26,231 bases of DNA from a virus. The notes beneath the pieces are model-generated. The model was not told the origin of the DNA. It did not search any database and saw nothing but the letters and a program-made list of their open reading frames with translations. The position numbers and the translations under genes are program-made. The first letter of the stretch is position 1. Every line of letters starts with the position of its first letter. Shown piece after piece: positions 1 to 6,756 of the stretch. Location: positions 1 to 26,231 of IMG/VR virus record IMGVR_UViG_3300007649_000014; one strand, written 5' to 3'.

Positions 1-371
1 AAACGTGTAGCTGGTAAACCAACTGCAACCGTAGCTGAAGCATCCGCGCAATATTGACGAATTTTATCGTCAGTGATATGCATCGAAAGTTGAACATATT
101 TACCTAAAGAAACAGTTGTCTCAGCATAAGCCGGGATAACATCAACTCCACAATGCTCAGATGTAGATACCTGATTTTCCGTTACTGGAGTTTTATATTT
201 CACACGCACTTCACGGCGGTGACCTTCACCATAAGCTGCAACAATTTCAGGTGCATTTGGTGAGTTTAATAACATATTTAAGAATCCTGGTTGAGTAACC
301 TTTGTTCCGTTATAATTTTCGTTGATGGTAGCAAGGTGTAACACCACTGCTTCGCAATAACCTAAAGCCAT
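1..371 (-). CDS. Probable major capsid protein, N-terminal part (runs off the window)
   Basis: An open frame starts at an ATG at 371-369 and stays open for 123 codons to the window edge, so only the N-terminus is visible. It begins MALGYCEAVV and includes LNMLLNSPNAPEIVAAYGEG and a hydrophilic middle. I recognise no catalytic motif. The capsid call is inferred from position: it directly follows portal, minor head and scaffold genes, where the major capsid gene normally lies, and it alone has a private terminator-promoter and a leader of about 137 bases, as expected for a highly expressed virion protein. The start has no Shine-Dalgarno sequence but is preceded by an A/T-rich stretch, as is usual in Bacteroidota. 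It could instead be another abundant virion protein such as a decoration protein. Confidence 0.6.
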   Translation of the reverse strand, partial: MALGYCEAVVLHLATINENYNGTKVTQPGFLNMLLNSPNAPEIVAAYGEGHRREVRVKYKTPVTENQVSTSEHCGVDVIPAYAETTVSLGKYVQLSMHITDDKIRQYCADASATVAVGLPATR

Positions 372-430
372 TTTATTTAATAAATTTAATTGTGATTTTT
401 TGTACTAAAAATAAGGTTGTTAAACCTATA

Positions 431-486
431 ATTTGTAAAGTAAATTGCTCTCAATTTGTAAAGTAATTTACTAATATTTGTAAGGT
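431..486 (-). repeat. Three ATTTGTAA repeats at 22-23 base spacing in the capsid leader
   Basis: On the plus strand ATTTGTAA starts at 431, 454 and 476. The first two copies share 13 identical bases (ATTTGTAAAGTAA). Spacings of 23 and 22 bases are about two helical turns, so a bound protein would see all copies on one face. They lie between the likely transcription start (about 508) and the capsid start codon, so they could act on DNA or in the mRNA leader. The function is unknown. Confidence 0.55.
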
Positions 487-496
487 GCTTTGCACC
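484..496 (-). other. Small stem-loop near the 5' end of the capsid mRNA
   Basis: GGTGC, a three-base loop, then GCACC form a perfect 5-bp GC-rich stem about 12 bases downstream of the predicted transcription start. A hairpin at this place can protect an mRNA 5' end. That role is inferred. Confidence 0.4.
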
Positions 497-513
497 AACG
501 CTGCTTACTAATA

Positions 514-545
514 CAAAGGTATAAAAAAAAAGAGATAAGTACCAA
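514..545 (-). promoter_or_regulatory. Bacteroidota-type promoter for the capsid gene
   Basis: Read on the minus strand, TTG (545-543) is followed after 21 bases by TACCTTTG (521-514). This fits the Bacteroidota consensus TTG-N17..23-TAnnTTTG. The start of transcription would fall near 508, leaving a leader of about 137 bases. The TTG lies in the loop and arm of the upstream terminator hairpin, so the two signals share DNA. Confidence 0.7.
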
Positions 546-557
546 GTACCTACCTCT
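523..557 (-). terminator. Intrinsic terminator after the scaffold gene
   Basis: On the minus strand AGAGGTAGGTAC (557-546) pairs with GTACTTATCTCT (542-531) across a TTG loop, giving a 12-bp stem in which two pairs are G-U, followed at once by an uninterrupted run of T. It lies 42 bases past the scaffold stop codon and would end the long structural transcript. Confidence 0.85.
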
Positions 558-598
558 AATTTTCAACTGATTTGGAAAGCAAGAATTATAAAGAACGA

Positions 599-1465
599 TT
601 ATATTTTCATTTGGGAGTTAGCGCGAATCGCTGCTAATTGCTCTTGTAAAAATTGAGTTCCAGCATTTGAACTTGCCGGTGTAGTAGCACCTGGTGCTGG
701 TGGAGGAGTTGAATTAGATTGTCCCAGGTCTAACATACGATTGTCCGCCACGATTCTATCCAACAAAGTTTTAAACTCAACCGGTTGGTTATTTTCGATA
801 TAAGGTAAAGCTTCGTCCTGAGCATTAACAAGTGCTAACTTACCATTCTCAATCTTAACCTTTGCACCTTTAGAATCTAAATATTGATTCATTAAAGTTT
901 TAGCTGATACCTTAGCCACATCTTTTGATAAGCTTTTAATGTAGTTATAGCCATTTAACATACCATCGATATGTAACTCTTTTAACTCATTAATACGCTT
1001 ATTTTCCACTTCTTGCACTTTCGATTGTGCATCTTGCTTAATTCGTACGATTTCAGCGTTTAACTGACTAATTTGGTCGGCATATTTCTTACTATCACCG
1101 CTATTAGCACTTGCCTTTTTAGTCATTAATGCGTCAATCTTTTCCTTCAATAGTGGAATTTTTTGGTATGTAGATTTAATACCAGTAAACTCAGCCTTAT
1201 CCTCATCACCAAACTCATATGCTTCCATTAATTTTTGAAGTTCCGTTTCAACCGGATTTAATGCAGCACCATAAAAGTGAGATTTAACCGCTGGGTGATA
1301 CTTTGCAGTATCTACGGTCATAATGTTATTAGATGCACTCTCCCAATTAGCCGGGATGTCATCCTGGTTTAATGCTGGGTTGCCTAATAATTTTTTTAAT
1401 GTTTCGTCATCGCCCGGAATACCAGCCGCGATCATTACATTGTTAAGTAATTCAGATAGCTTCAT
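599..1465 (-). CDS. Probable capsid scaffolding protein
   Basis: A 288-residue, highly charged, mostly helical protein. Its centre (about residues 100-165) is rich in K, E, Q and A with a heptad pattern suggesting coiled coil, and its tail (about 245-288) is low-complexity with PPPAPG followed by a short helix. This build is typical of phage scaffolds: coiled-coil core, flexible linker and C-terminal capsid-binding helix. It sits between the minor head gene and the capsid candidate, the usual scaffold slot. It has no protease motif. Its first 14 bases overlap the preceding 81-residue gene, suggesting coupled translation, and a strong terminator follows. The call rests on composition and position rather than on a recognised domain. 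Confidence 0.7.
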   Translation of the reverse strand: MKLSELLNNVMIAAGIPGDDETLKKLLGNPALNQDDIPANWESASNNIMTVDTAKYHPAVKSHFYGAALNPVETELQKLMEAYEFGDEDKAEFTGIKSTYQKIPLLKEKIDALMTKKASANSGDSKKYADQISQLNAEIVRIKQDAQSKVQEVENKRINELKELHIDGMLNGYNYIKSLSKDVAKVSAKTLMNQYLDSKGAKVKIENGKLALVNAQDEALPYIENNQPVEFKTLLDRIVADNRMLDLGQSNSTPPPAPGATTPASSNAGTQFLQEQLAAIRANSQMKI

Positions 1466-1697
1466 TTTTCTTAATTTTTTTAGCTTGTTTTTGTGCCTCT
1501 TCTTTGATGGCGTTAATGTCTAATTTCTGAAAAATCATTTCAGTTTTTTCTTGCAGTTCACCTTTTGGTAAATGAGGTTTAATTGTGAACCTTCCTTGGA
1601 ATTTCTCCATGAGATGCTCACGCATATTATCCTCGTTTGACTGCGGAATGATAGTGTTTAATTTTCCATCAATCCATACTTCGATTTGTTTATCCAT
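1452..1697 (-). CDS. Hypothetical 81-residue head-operon protein
   Basis: A small charged protein beginning MDKQIEVWIDGK. The first 15 residues could form a beta hairpin, and the rest is basic and helical, ending in a lysine-rich tail (about 62-81). I do not recognise a family. It starts 2 bases after the minor head gene ends and overlaps the scaffold start by 14 bases, so it is almost certainly translated with head-assembly genes. A minor head or scaffold accessory role is possible but unproven. Confidence 0.65.
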   Translation of the reverse strand: MDKQIEVWIDGKLNTIIPQSNEDNMREHLMEKFQGRFTIKPHLPKGELQEKTEMIFQKLDINAIKEEAQKQAKKIKKNEAI

Positions 1698-1699
1698 AT

Positions 1700-2614
1700 C
1701 TATTTAAATTTGTTAAGTAACTCTTTTGGCACTACCTTACTACTAACTGGCATAAATTGGTGACCACAATTCCAACCTCCAGCTTTGACGGCTAAGTTAG
1801 AAACATTTGTTCCAGCTTCCAAACCTTCAGGTAGTCCGGTCTTTTTATTGATTGGTACTTTCTTACCATTAATATCACCACGTAAGAAGTCATCAAATTG
1901 TGATTTATGCACGTACTCCATACCTTCTTGTTTAGCATCTATTAAAGCCTTGCAAAAAGGTCTTGATGTAGTTAATAATGAGCCTACATATTTATACCAT
2001 TGCAATCCGAGATCACTAACAGCAGTTTCGTTATACTGACGCGAATAAGTATTTAATGCAGTTGTAGTATAGGTCTTTGCATATTTAGCTAATGCACCAT
2101 CACCTTCTTTTGTATCGGTCATAAAGATGCGCACTTGATCCACTAAGTCCTCATATGATGCGCTACCGGTTACATTTTGAATTAGGATATCATTAAGCTT
2201 ATTTACTACATTGCTTTGGATGCCACTACCCAATAAATTTTCAGTAACACTATCTACCGATGCAATTTTAATAGCTTCAAAAACTTCCGATGGTTTAAAT
2301 GCACCAGTAACTGCGGAAAAATATTTAGAGTTAATATCACTAACCTCATCAAAAGATTTTAAAAACTCATCTACTTTTTTCTTGTAATTAGAATCTAATA
2401 TTGCACCTTCAAACTCTTTTTTTATTTGTGCAATAATCTTAATATTCTTGACTGATAATTTAACCGTGTCACCGGTTTTATCAAGGTCACCCATTAATTT
2501 TACAATCTTCGCAAATGCTTTTTTCTGAACACTTGGAATTTGCTCGTTAAAAGAATTGACACTATCGTCAATAGTTTTAAGTAGTTGTTGTATTAGTGCT
2601 TCCTGGTTGGGCAT
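1700..2614 (-). CDS. Minor head protein, Mu gpF / SPP1 gp7-like
   Basis: A 304-residue protein. The N-terminal 150 residues are helical. The C-terminal part has features of phage minor head (head morphogenesis) proteins: an AKYAKTYTTTALNTYSRQYN helix, then DLGLQWYKYVG, TTSRPFC, and a terminal GWNCGHQF (residues 280-287, with Cys283 and His285). In this family the protein sits inside the procapsid with the portal and helps packaging or DNA ejection. The start overlaps the portal's 3' end by 38 bases, typical of portal and minor-head pairs. The portal-adjacent position and the C-terminal motifs make this one of the firmer calls. Confidence 0.85.
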   Translation of the reverse strand: MPNQEALIQQLLKTIDDSVNSFNEQIPSVQKKAFAKIVKLMGDLDKTGDTVKLSVKNIKIIAQIKKEFEGAILDSNYKKKVDEFLKSFDEVSDINSKYFSAVTGAFKPSEVFEAIKIASVDSVTENLLGSGIQSNVVNKLNDILIQNVTGSASYEDLVDQVRIFMTDTKEGDGALAKYAKTYTTTALNTYSRQYNETAVSDLGLQWYKYVGSLLTTSRPFCKALIDAKQEGMEYVHKSQFDDFLRGDINGKKVPINKKTGLPEGLEAGTNVSNLAVKAGGWNCGHQFMPVSSKVVPKELLNKFK

Positions 2615-4301
2615 TGTTTAGCTCTTCAGCGTAGCCGACTAAGATAGTATATTTTTCTGATTTGGTTAAATCATTCCAGTTACTATTTTCCTCAATAGCT
2701 CTCGCAATAAATTTATTGATGTTATAATGAATAGTTATATCCGTTTTTGTAATTACACCAAGTTGGTTAGCTGTTAAAATTGAATCGTCACCAAGTCCCG
2801 CCAACGGGTCTAATTCCATTCTTGCAGTTACTTGCTCTGCAATAGTTGGGTTAGTGCTAAACTTTCTACGCGCATACTCAATTTCAGCAGCGATAATTAA
2901 CGTAGCATCTACCTTAGCGTTAACCATTCTTGTAATGTCATCTAACATCACGCTATCGCTTACAATTTCATATTTAATAGGCACGTTGATAGTCGGCAAC
3001 ATCGCAACAATATCCTCTTTAGAATAGATTGAACCATATCGCCATAATCCACTTAAGTAAGAAGTCATATTGATAAAGAAAATCATATCCTCAGCAACCG
3101 CATATACAAAGTTATTTAACTCTTCAGCATCATATTGTTTAGCTACACCTGATTGTGAAATAGGTTTCTCCGCTAAAAATTCCATATTAATAGCGCTTAA
3201 TGCATCGTAAATACGTTGCTTAAATCGGCTATCCATAATAGTTATAATCTCAGTTTGCTTTTGGATGTATGCAGCTGGTGGATTTGGCGGTGTATCTTTT
3301 AATGCACTGTTTGAAATTACTATATGTTCAAAAGGATTGAATGGAAACTTACCTTTACCATCGCACTCACCGCATGAAATAGGTCCGTTGGTTGAATTGA
3401 TCATACCACTACCTTTACATACGTTACAATCCGCAGTTTCGTAAGTGTACATCGTGCTGAATACGTGTTGAACCATCTCAGCCTGGGCATCACTATATTC
3501 ACGTGCGCACTCATTAAGTGCTGGTATCATACCACTTACGCGAGTTTCATAATGACGTTCCTGATTTGTAAACTCAACTACTACACTACCTATCTCAAAA
3601 GCTGGTAATTCATTTAAATTATGTGCAAATGCCCAAGCCTCTCTATATTTGCCATCCAAACTTATTTGCTCATATCTATACATATGTGTATCAGTTAAGG
3701 CATATACAACCTCACCTTTCGTTTCAGTTTTTCCATTCTTAAAATAAAACTCCTCATCACCGTTCCAAATAAATAAACTATTAGGTATAAACTCATAAAC
3801 ATATTCTGAATTAATAATTTCAGGCATTGGTTTATAATATTCATTCTCCAGCTTATTTAAGTTAAGAGGTTTAACCACAACGATAGCACCAGCATCGATT
3901 AAATACTGACGCAAATAAACATCGGTAGCATATTTTTCTACTGTCTGAAAAGTTGGGAATTTCTTGTACATATATGTGTACATATCCTCGCCTTCCGCAA
4001 TTAAAGGAAAGTCACCACTACTTGGCGTAACGTGCCAGTCAGGTGATTTCTGAATTTTTTGAAGTGATGTGATAACCTTACTGCAAGGTGCTTTGGTCAT
4101 CGGCTGATAAACAGCCTCGCGCCATTGCTTTATATCCGCGTGTTCACCAGGTCTACGGCGCTCAATTAATTCCTTTGGATATTCGCCTTCAAAGTGCCAA
4201 CAATGCTCTTCATAAGCTTCTAAATAGTCCTCGTGGTGCTCTCTTCTTTTAGGTTTATATTTGGATAGGTAAGGTGCTACCTGGTTTAATGTTAATTCCA
4301 T
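2577..4301 (-). CDS. Portal protein with an internal DnaJ-like zinc motif
   Basis: A 574-residue protein of normal portal length, immediately upstream of the minor head gene. The N-terminus (QVAPYLSKYKPKRREHHEDY) and an ending rich in N, T and Q fit phage portals. Portals form the twelve-subunit ring at one capsid vertex through which DNA is pumped and which joins the tail. Odd feature: residues 292-317 hold two CxxCxGxG units (CNVCKGSG at 292-299 and CGECDGKG at 310-317), the zinc-binding pattern of the DnaJ central domain, lying between predicted helical portal segments. The four cysteines would bind one zinc ion. The ATG shares one base with the stop of the preceding glycosyltransferase (TAATG), implying tight translational coupling. 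Confidence 0.82.
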   Translation of the reverse strand: MELTLNQVAPYLSKYKPKRREHHEDYLEAYEEHCWHFEGEYPKELIERRRPGEHADIKQWREAVYQPMTKAPCSKVITSLQKIQKSPDWHVTPSSGDFPLIAEGEDMYTYMYKKFPTFQTVEKYATDVYLRQYLIDAGAIVVVKPLNLNKLENEYYKPMPEIINSEYVYEFIPNSLFIWNGDEEFYFKNGKTETKGEVVYALTDTHMYRYEQISLDGKYREAWAFAHNLNELPAFEIGSVVVEFTNQERHYETRVSGMIPALNECAREYSDAQAEMVQHVFSTMYTYETADCNVCKGSGMINSTNGPISCGECDGKGKFPFNPFEHIVISNSALKDTPPNPPAAYIQKQTEIITIMDSRFKQRIYDALSAINMEFLAEKPISQSGVAKQYDAEELNNFVYAVAEDMIFFINMTSYLSGLWRYGSIYSKEDIVAMLPTINVPIKYEIVSDSVMLDDITRMVNAKVDATLIIAAEIEYARRKFSTNPTIAEQVTARMELDPLAGLGDDSILTANQLGVITKTDITIHYNINKFIARAIEENSNWNDLTKSEKYTILVGYAEELNNAQPGSTNTTTT

Positions 4302-5140
4302 TAAATTAATTTTCTTTCTTGTATACGCATTTTATTCTCGTAAGAAAAAGCAGCATATCCAGTTTTTGAGCTATACCACTTTATCAATAAATTGTAAATA
4401 CTTTGAACGTGTTTTGACGATGTGTTACCGCCGATAGATAATAACTCAAAGTTATTAAAAATTTGCTCACTCTTCATAAACTTATTCTCAATTCCTTCCC
4501 AATAAGTAGGTTTAAATGGAACAAATTTAGGCTTCTTAGTAGTGATCAACATAGCCGGAACTATACAAGCCTCATCAGGTACGCCACCAGCAAAGTTCTT
4601 ATAATAAAATTCGCCGTTCAGATAAAGCTGGTGTATATCTCTCGCCTTTTCAAAAACTTTTGTTTCCTCAAAATACATCACCTCAGAACTGCAATCGTAC
4701 CACTTTTTAAGTGCAAACTTATCTAACATCTCATCTACCTTCACCCATTCGCTTACATTACTATCAGCACCACGGCATACCATCACAAATTGGTTATTAT
4801 CGCACTTTTTAAAGATGCTCTCAACACTTTTATATGGTGACACTAACATATCAGCATCAATAAATAAGGTCTTTTTATATGGCGTTAAAAGGTCTAAATA
4901 AAGCTTTGCATTTATGTAGCATTGCTTATTGCCTTCCATATAATATTCGCCAGGACATTCAATCATATTATCAAATACCTCTAATTGCTTAGATGTTAGT
5001 CGAAATAAATTATTTGAATGCACTACAGTTATGTGTACACCTGGGGATGTATGTTTAATTGACATTGCCAAGTTAAACGCATAGCGACCATAAAGGTCAC
5101 TACCCAATGATAGGATTAAAACTCCTTTTTCCATTAACAT
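4301..5140 (-). CDS. Glycosyltransferase, GT-A fold, inside the structural operon
   Basis: A 279-residue protein with a GT-A signature: an N-terminal beta-strand start (KGVLILSLGSDLYGRYAFNL), YINAKLYLDLLTPYKKTLF, and a DxD-type metal-binding motif in FIDADML (DAD at residues 95-97). A loop with ACIVPAM (about 192-198) fits acceptor-site architecture. It most resembles GT8-like or related small glycosyltransferases that use a nucleotide sugar and a divalent metal. No signal peptide or membrane span is seen, so it acts in the cytoplasm. It overlaps the preceding tail gene by 7 bases and the portal by 1 base, so it is made with virion proteins. An alternative start is the ATG at residue 3. The substrate is unknown; a virion protein is a reasonable guess. 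Confidence 0.8.
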   Translation of the reverse strand: MLMEKGVLILSLGSDLYGRYAFNLAMSIKHTSPGVHITVVHSNNLFRLTSKQLEVFDNMIECPGEYYMEGNKQCYINAKLYLDLLTPYKKTLFIDADMLVSPYKSVESIFKKCDNNQFVMVCRGADSNVSEWVKVDEMLDKFALKKWYDCSSEVMYFEETKVFEKARDIHQLYLNGEFYYKNFAGGVPDEACIVPAMLITTKKPKFVPFKPTYWEGIENKFMKSEQIFNNFELLSIGGNTSSKHVQSIYNLLIKWYSSKTGYAAFSYENKMRIQERKLI

Positions 5141-6756
5141 GATTTATTAAATAAAGTTGGTTCACTAACCGCCATCAATTCTACTCTACTTTGTGCAAGT
5201 GCTTGTTTGCCGTTAACCGCCCATTCAGGTTCATAGTCCTCCACTAAACAAAAATAATTAGCACCTTCAATAGTTAAAGTGTCACTTAAAAGTTGCACTC
5301 GTATAACATCGTGGGTACTTTCATCGCAGTAGTCAAACCACGCTTCGCGCTTTTTACCAGTTTGCCCATAGGTCCTTGTCATTTGACCATTAGAATAAAG
5401 ATAGGTCTCGCTTTTATTTGGATAGATAGGATTGAATTGTAGTAAACGCAAACGCTGACCAATTGTATAAGTTACTGTTGTGTCATCTGATTTAAAAAAT
5501 AAGTCAAATGCATAACCGCTATTATCAGCTTCAACCCATACTGAGCAAGGATGTGATCCGGTAGCTTTATAATTTATAACTGACCACGAAGTATAATCGT
5601 CATCTCCACAATCACCTCCTAAAATAGTGATATCATAACATCCACTTGCCATCGGATTACCAGTATCTATATTATTTATCTGACCAATATCAAAGCACCA
5701 TATTAATCTATCCTGATAAAATTGCACTGGGAAAGTAGCGTGTCCGCTGTCAAACTCCTCACTTACTGCTACACCATTTTGACTAATTACGCATTTATAG
5801 TTATAACACATTTCATAAAAATGCATATCATAAATAACACCTCCTACCGCTAATGCATTATCAGTTAATAGATGTAAAGCATCTGAAGTAGTAGAGTTAA
5901 AATAATAATCATATTGTCTATTTTCAGTAGGAGAAATTAAAGCAACATCATTAATATCATACCAACTAATTGAACCATCAGTAAGGTTAGCTACTTTGAA
6001 AGAAAGGCGATAATCCTGACCTGAAGTTAAACTAAATGCAGTAGATAAAGATTGATTAATGTCTTTGCATTGCCATCCGTTTAAACTTTCCACATACATC
6101 CATCCGTCAACCATTCCACTATCAGGTACAAAGTGAGCATTCCAAGTACCTACTACACGAACATTCTTAATATTAATTTTTGCACCATTATTTTGATTAG
6201 CAAAACATAAAAAATCACCAGCATATGAACTTAAATAACAAGTATAGCGCCCATCAATATTTGGAGTTGAGCCATCAATTAACTGATAATTCCACGTTTG
6301 AGTTGCTAAATCACCAAGGTAAACTATAATATCACCAGCCGTTATATCAGCCTCAAATGATATCATATACACATTACCAGGATTATCAATATATTGACCT
6401 ATTCCTATCTCAGCAGGTTTAGAGTTATAAGTTGTAGCACCTTCATTGCCGTAATAATACCACGATGTCGACCATCCGCCAAATATTCCGTAATTAGTAC
6501 CGGTAACTACATCGACTTGATACCAATTGTTTAATGAGTTAGCAAAGTTTGCATTTTCAAATTCATTGGTATAATTTAAACTACTATCTAAAGTTATAAG
6601 TTCAATGCTTGGTATATTTTTAACTTGTATACACATCTCATCACCATCTTGCAAAAGTACATTATACTTTTTTTGGTCAGAGTTTAAACAAGTTTGTGCA
6701 TCAAATAATGGTGCATCGAATTGTATAGGTTGGTTAAGTATATTCTCAATTGCCAT
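5134..6756 (-). CDS. Tail or baseplate protein with inserted carbohydrate-binding-like domains
   Basis: A 540-residue beta-rich protein. Residues 1-60 and roughly 325-540 read as one structural framework (for example FPVQFYQDRLIWCFDIGQIN and, near the end, ANYFCLVEDYEPEW). Between them are two segments, about 62-205 and 210-325, each with a W/Y/G-rich pattern (NSLNNWYQVD, then GWQCKDINQSL, and YMISFEAD / YRLSFKVAN strands) like galactose-binding jelly rolls of the CBM4/9 kind. Such domains on phage tails bind surface glycans. It overlaps the upstream tail gene by 11 bases and the glycosyltransferase by 7. No catalytic motif is visible. Baseplate or receptor-binding function is inferred from position downstream of the tape measure. 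Confidence 0.65.
   Translation of the reverse strand: MAIENILNQPIQFDAPLFDAQTCLNSDQKKYNVLLQDGDEMCIQVKNIPSIELITLDSSLNYTNEFENANFANSLNNWYQVDVVTGTNYGIFGGWSTSWYYYGNEGATTYNSKPAEIGIGQYIDNPGNVYMISFEADITAGDIIVYLGDLATQTWNYQLIDGSTPNIDGRYTCYLSSYAGDFLCFANQNNGAKINIKNVRVVGTWNAHFVPDSGMVDGWMYVESLNGWQCKDINQSLSTAFSLTSGQDYRLSFKVANLTDGSISWYDINDVALISPTENRQYDYYFNSTTSDALHLLTDNALAVGGVIYDMHFYEMCYNYKCVISQNGVAVSEEFDSGHATFPVQFYQDRLIWCFDIGQINNIDTGNPMASGCYDITILGGDCGDDDYTSWSVINYKATGSHPCSVWVEADNSGYAFDLFFKSDDTTVTYTIGQRLRLLQFNPIYPNKSETYLYSNGQMTRTYGQTGKKREAWFDYCDESTHDVIRVQLLSDTLTIEGANYFCLVEDYEPEWAVNGKQALAQSRVELMAVSEPTLFNKSC

Noticed and set aside
1323-1523. Plus-strand open frames throughout (for example here, at 1785-2039, 4463-4726, 6605-6811 and 9347-9595)
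   Set aside because: Each lies wholly opposite a well-supported minus-strand gene, is short, and has no recognisable domain or promoter. They are antisense shadows of AT-rich coding DNA.
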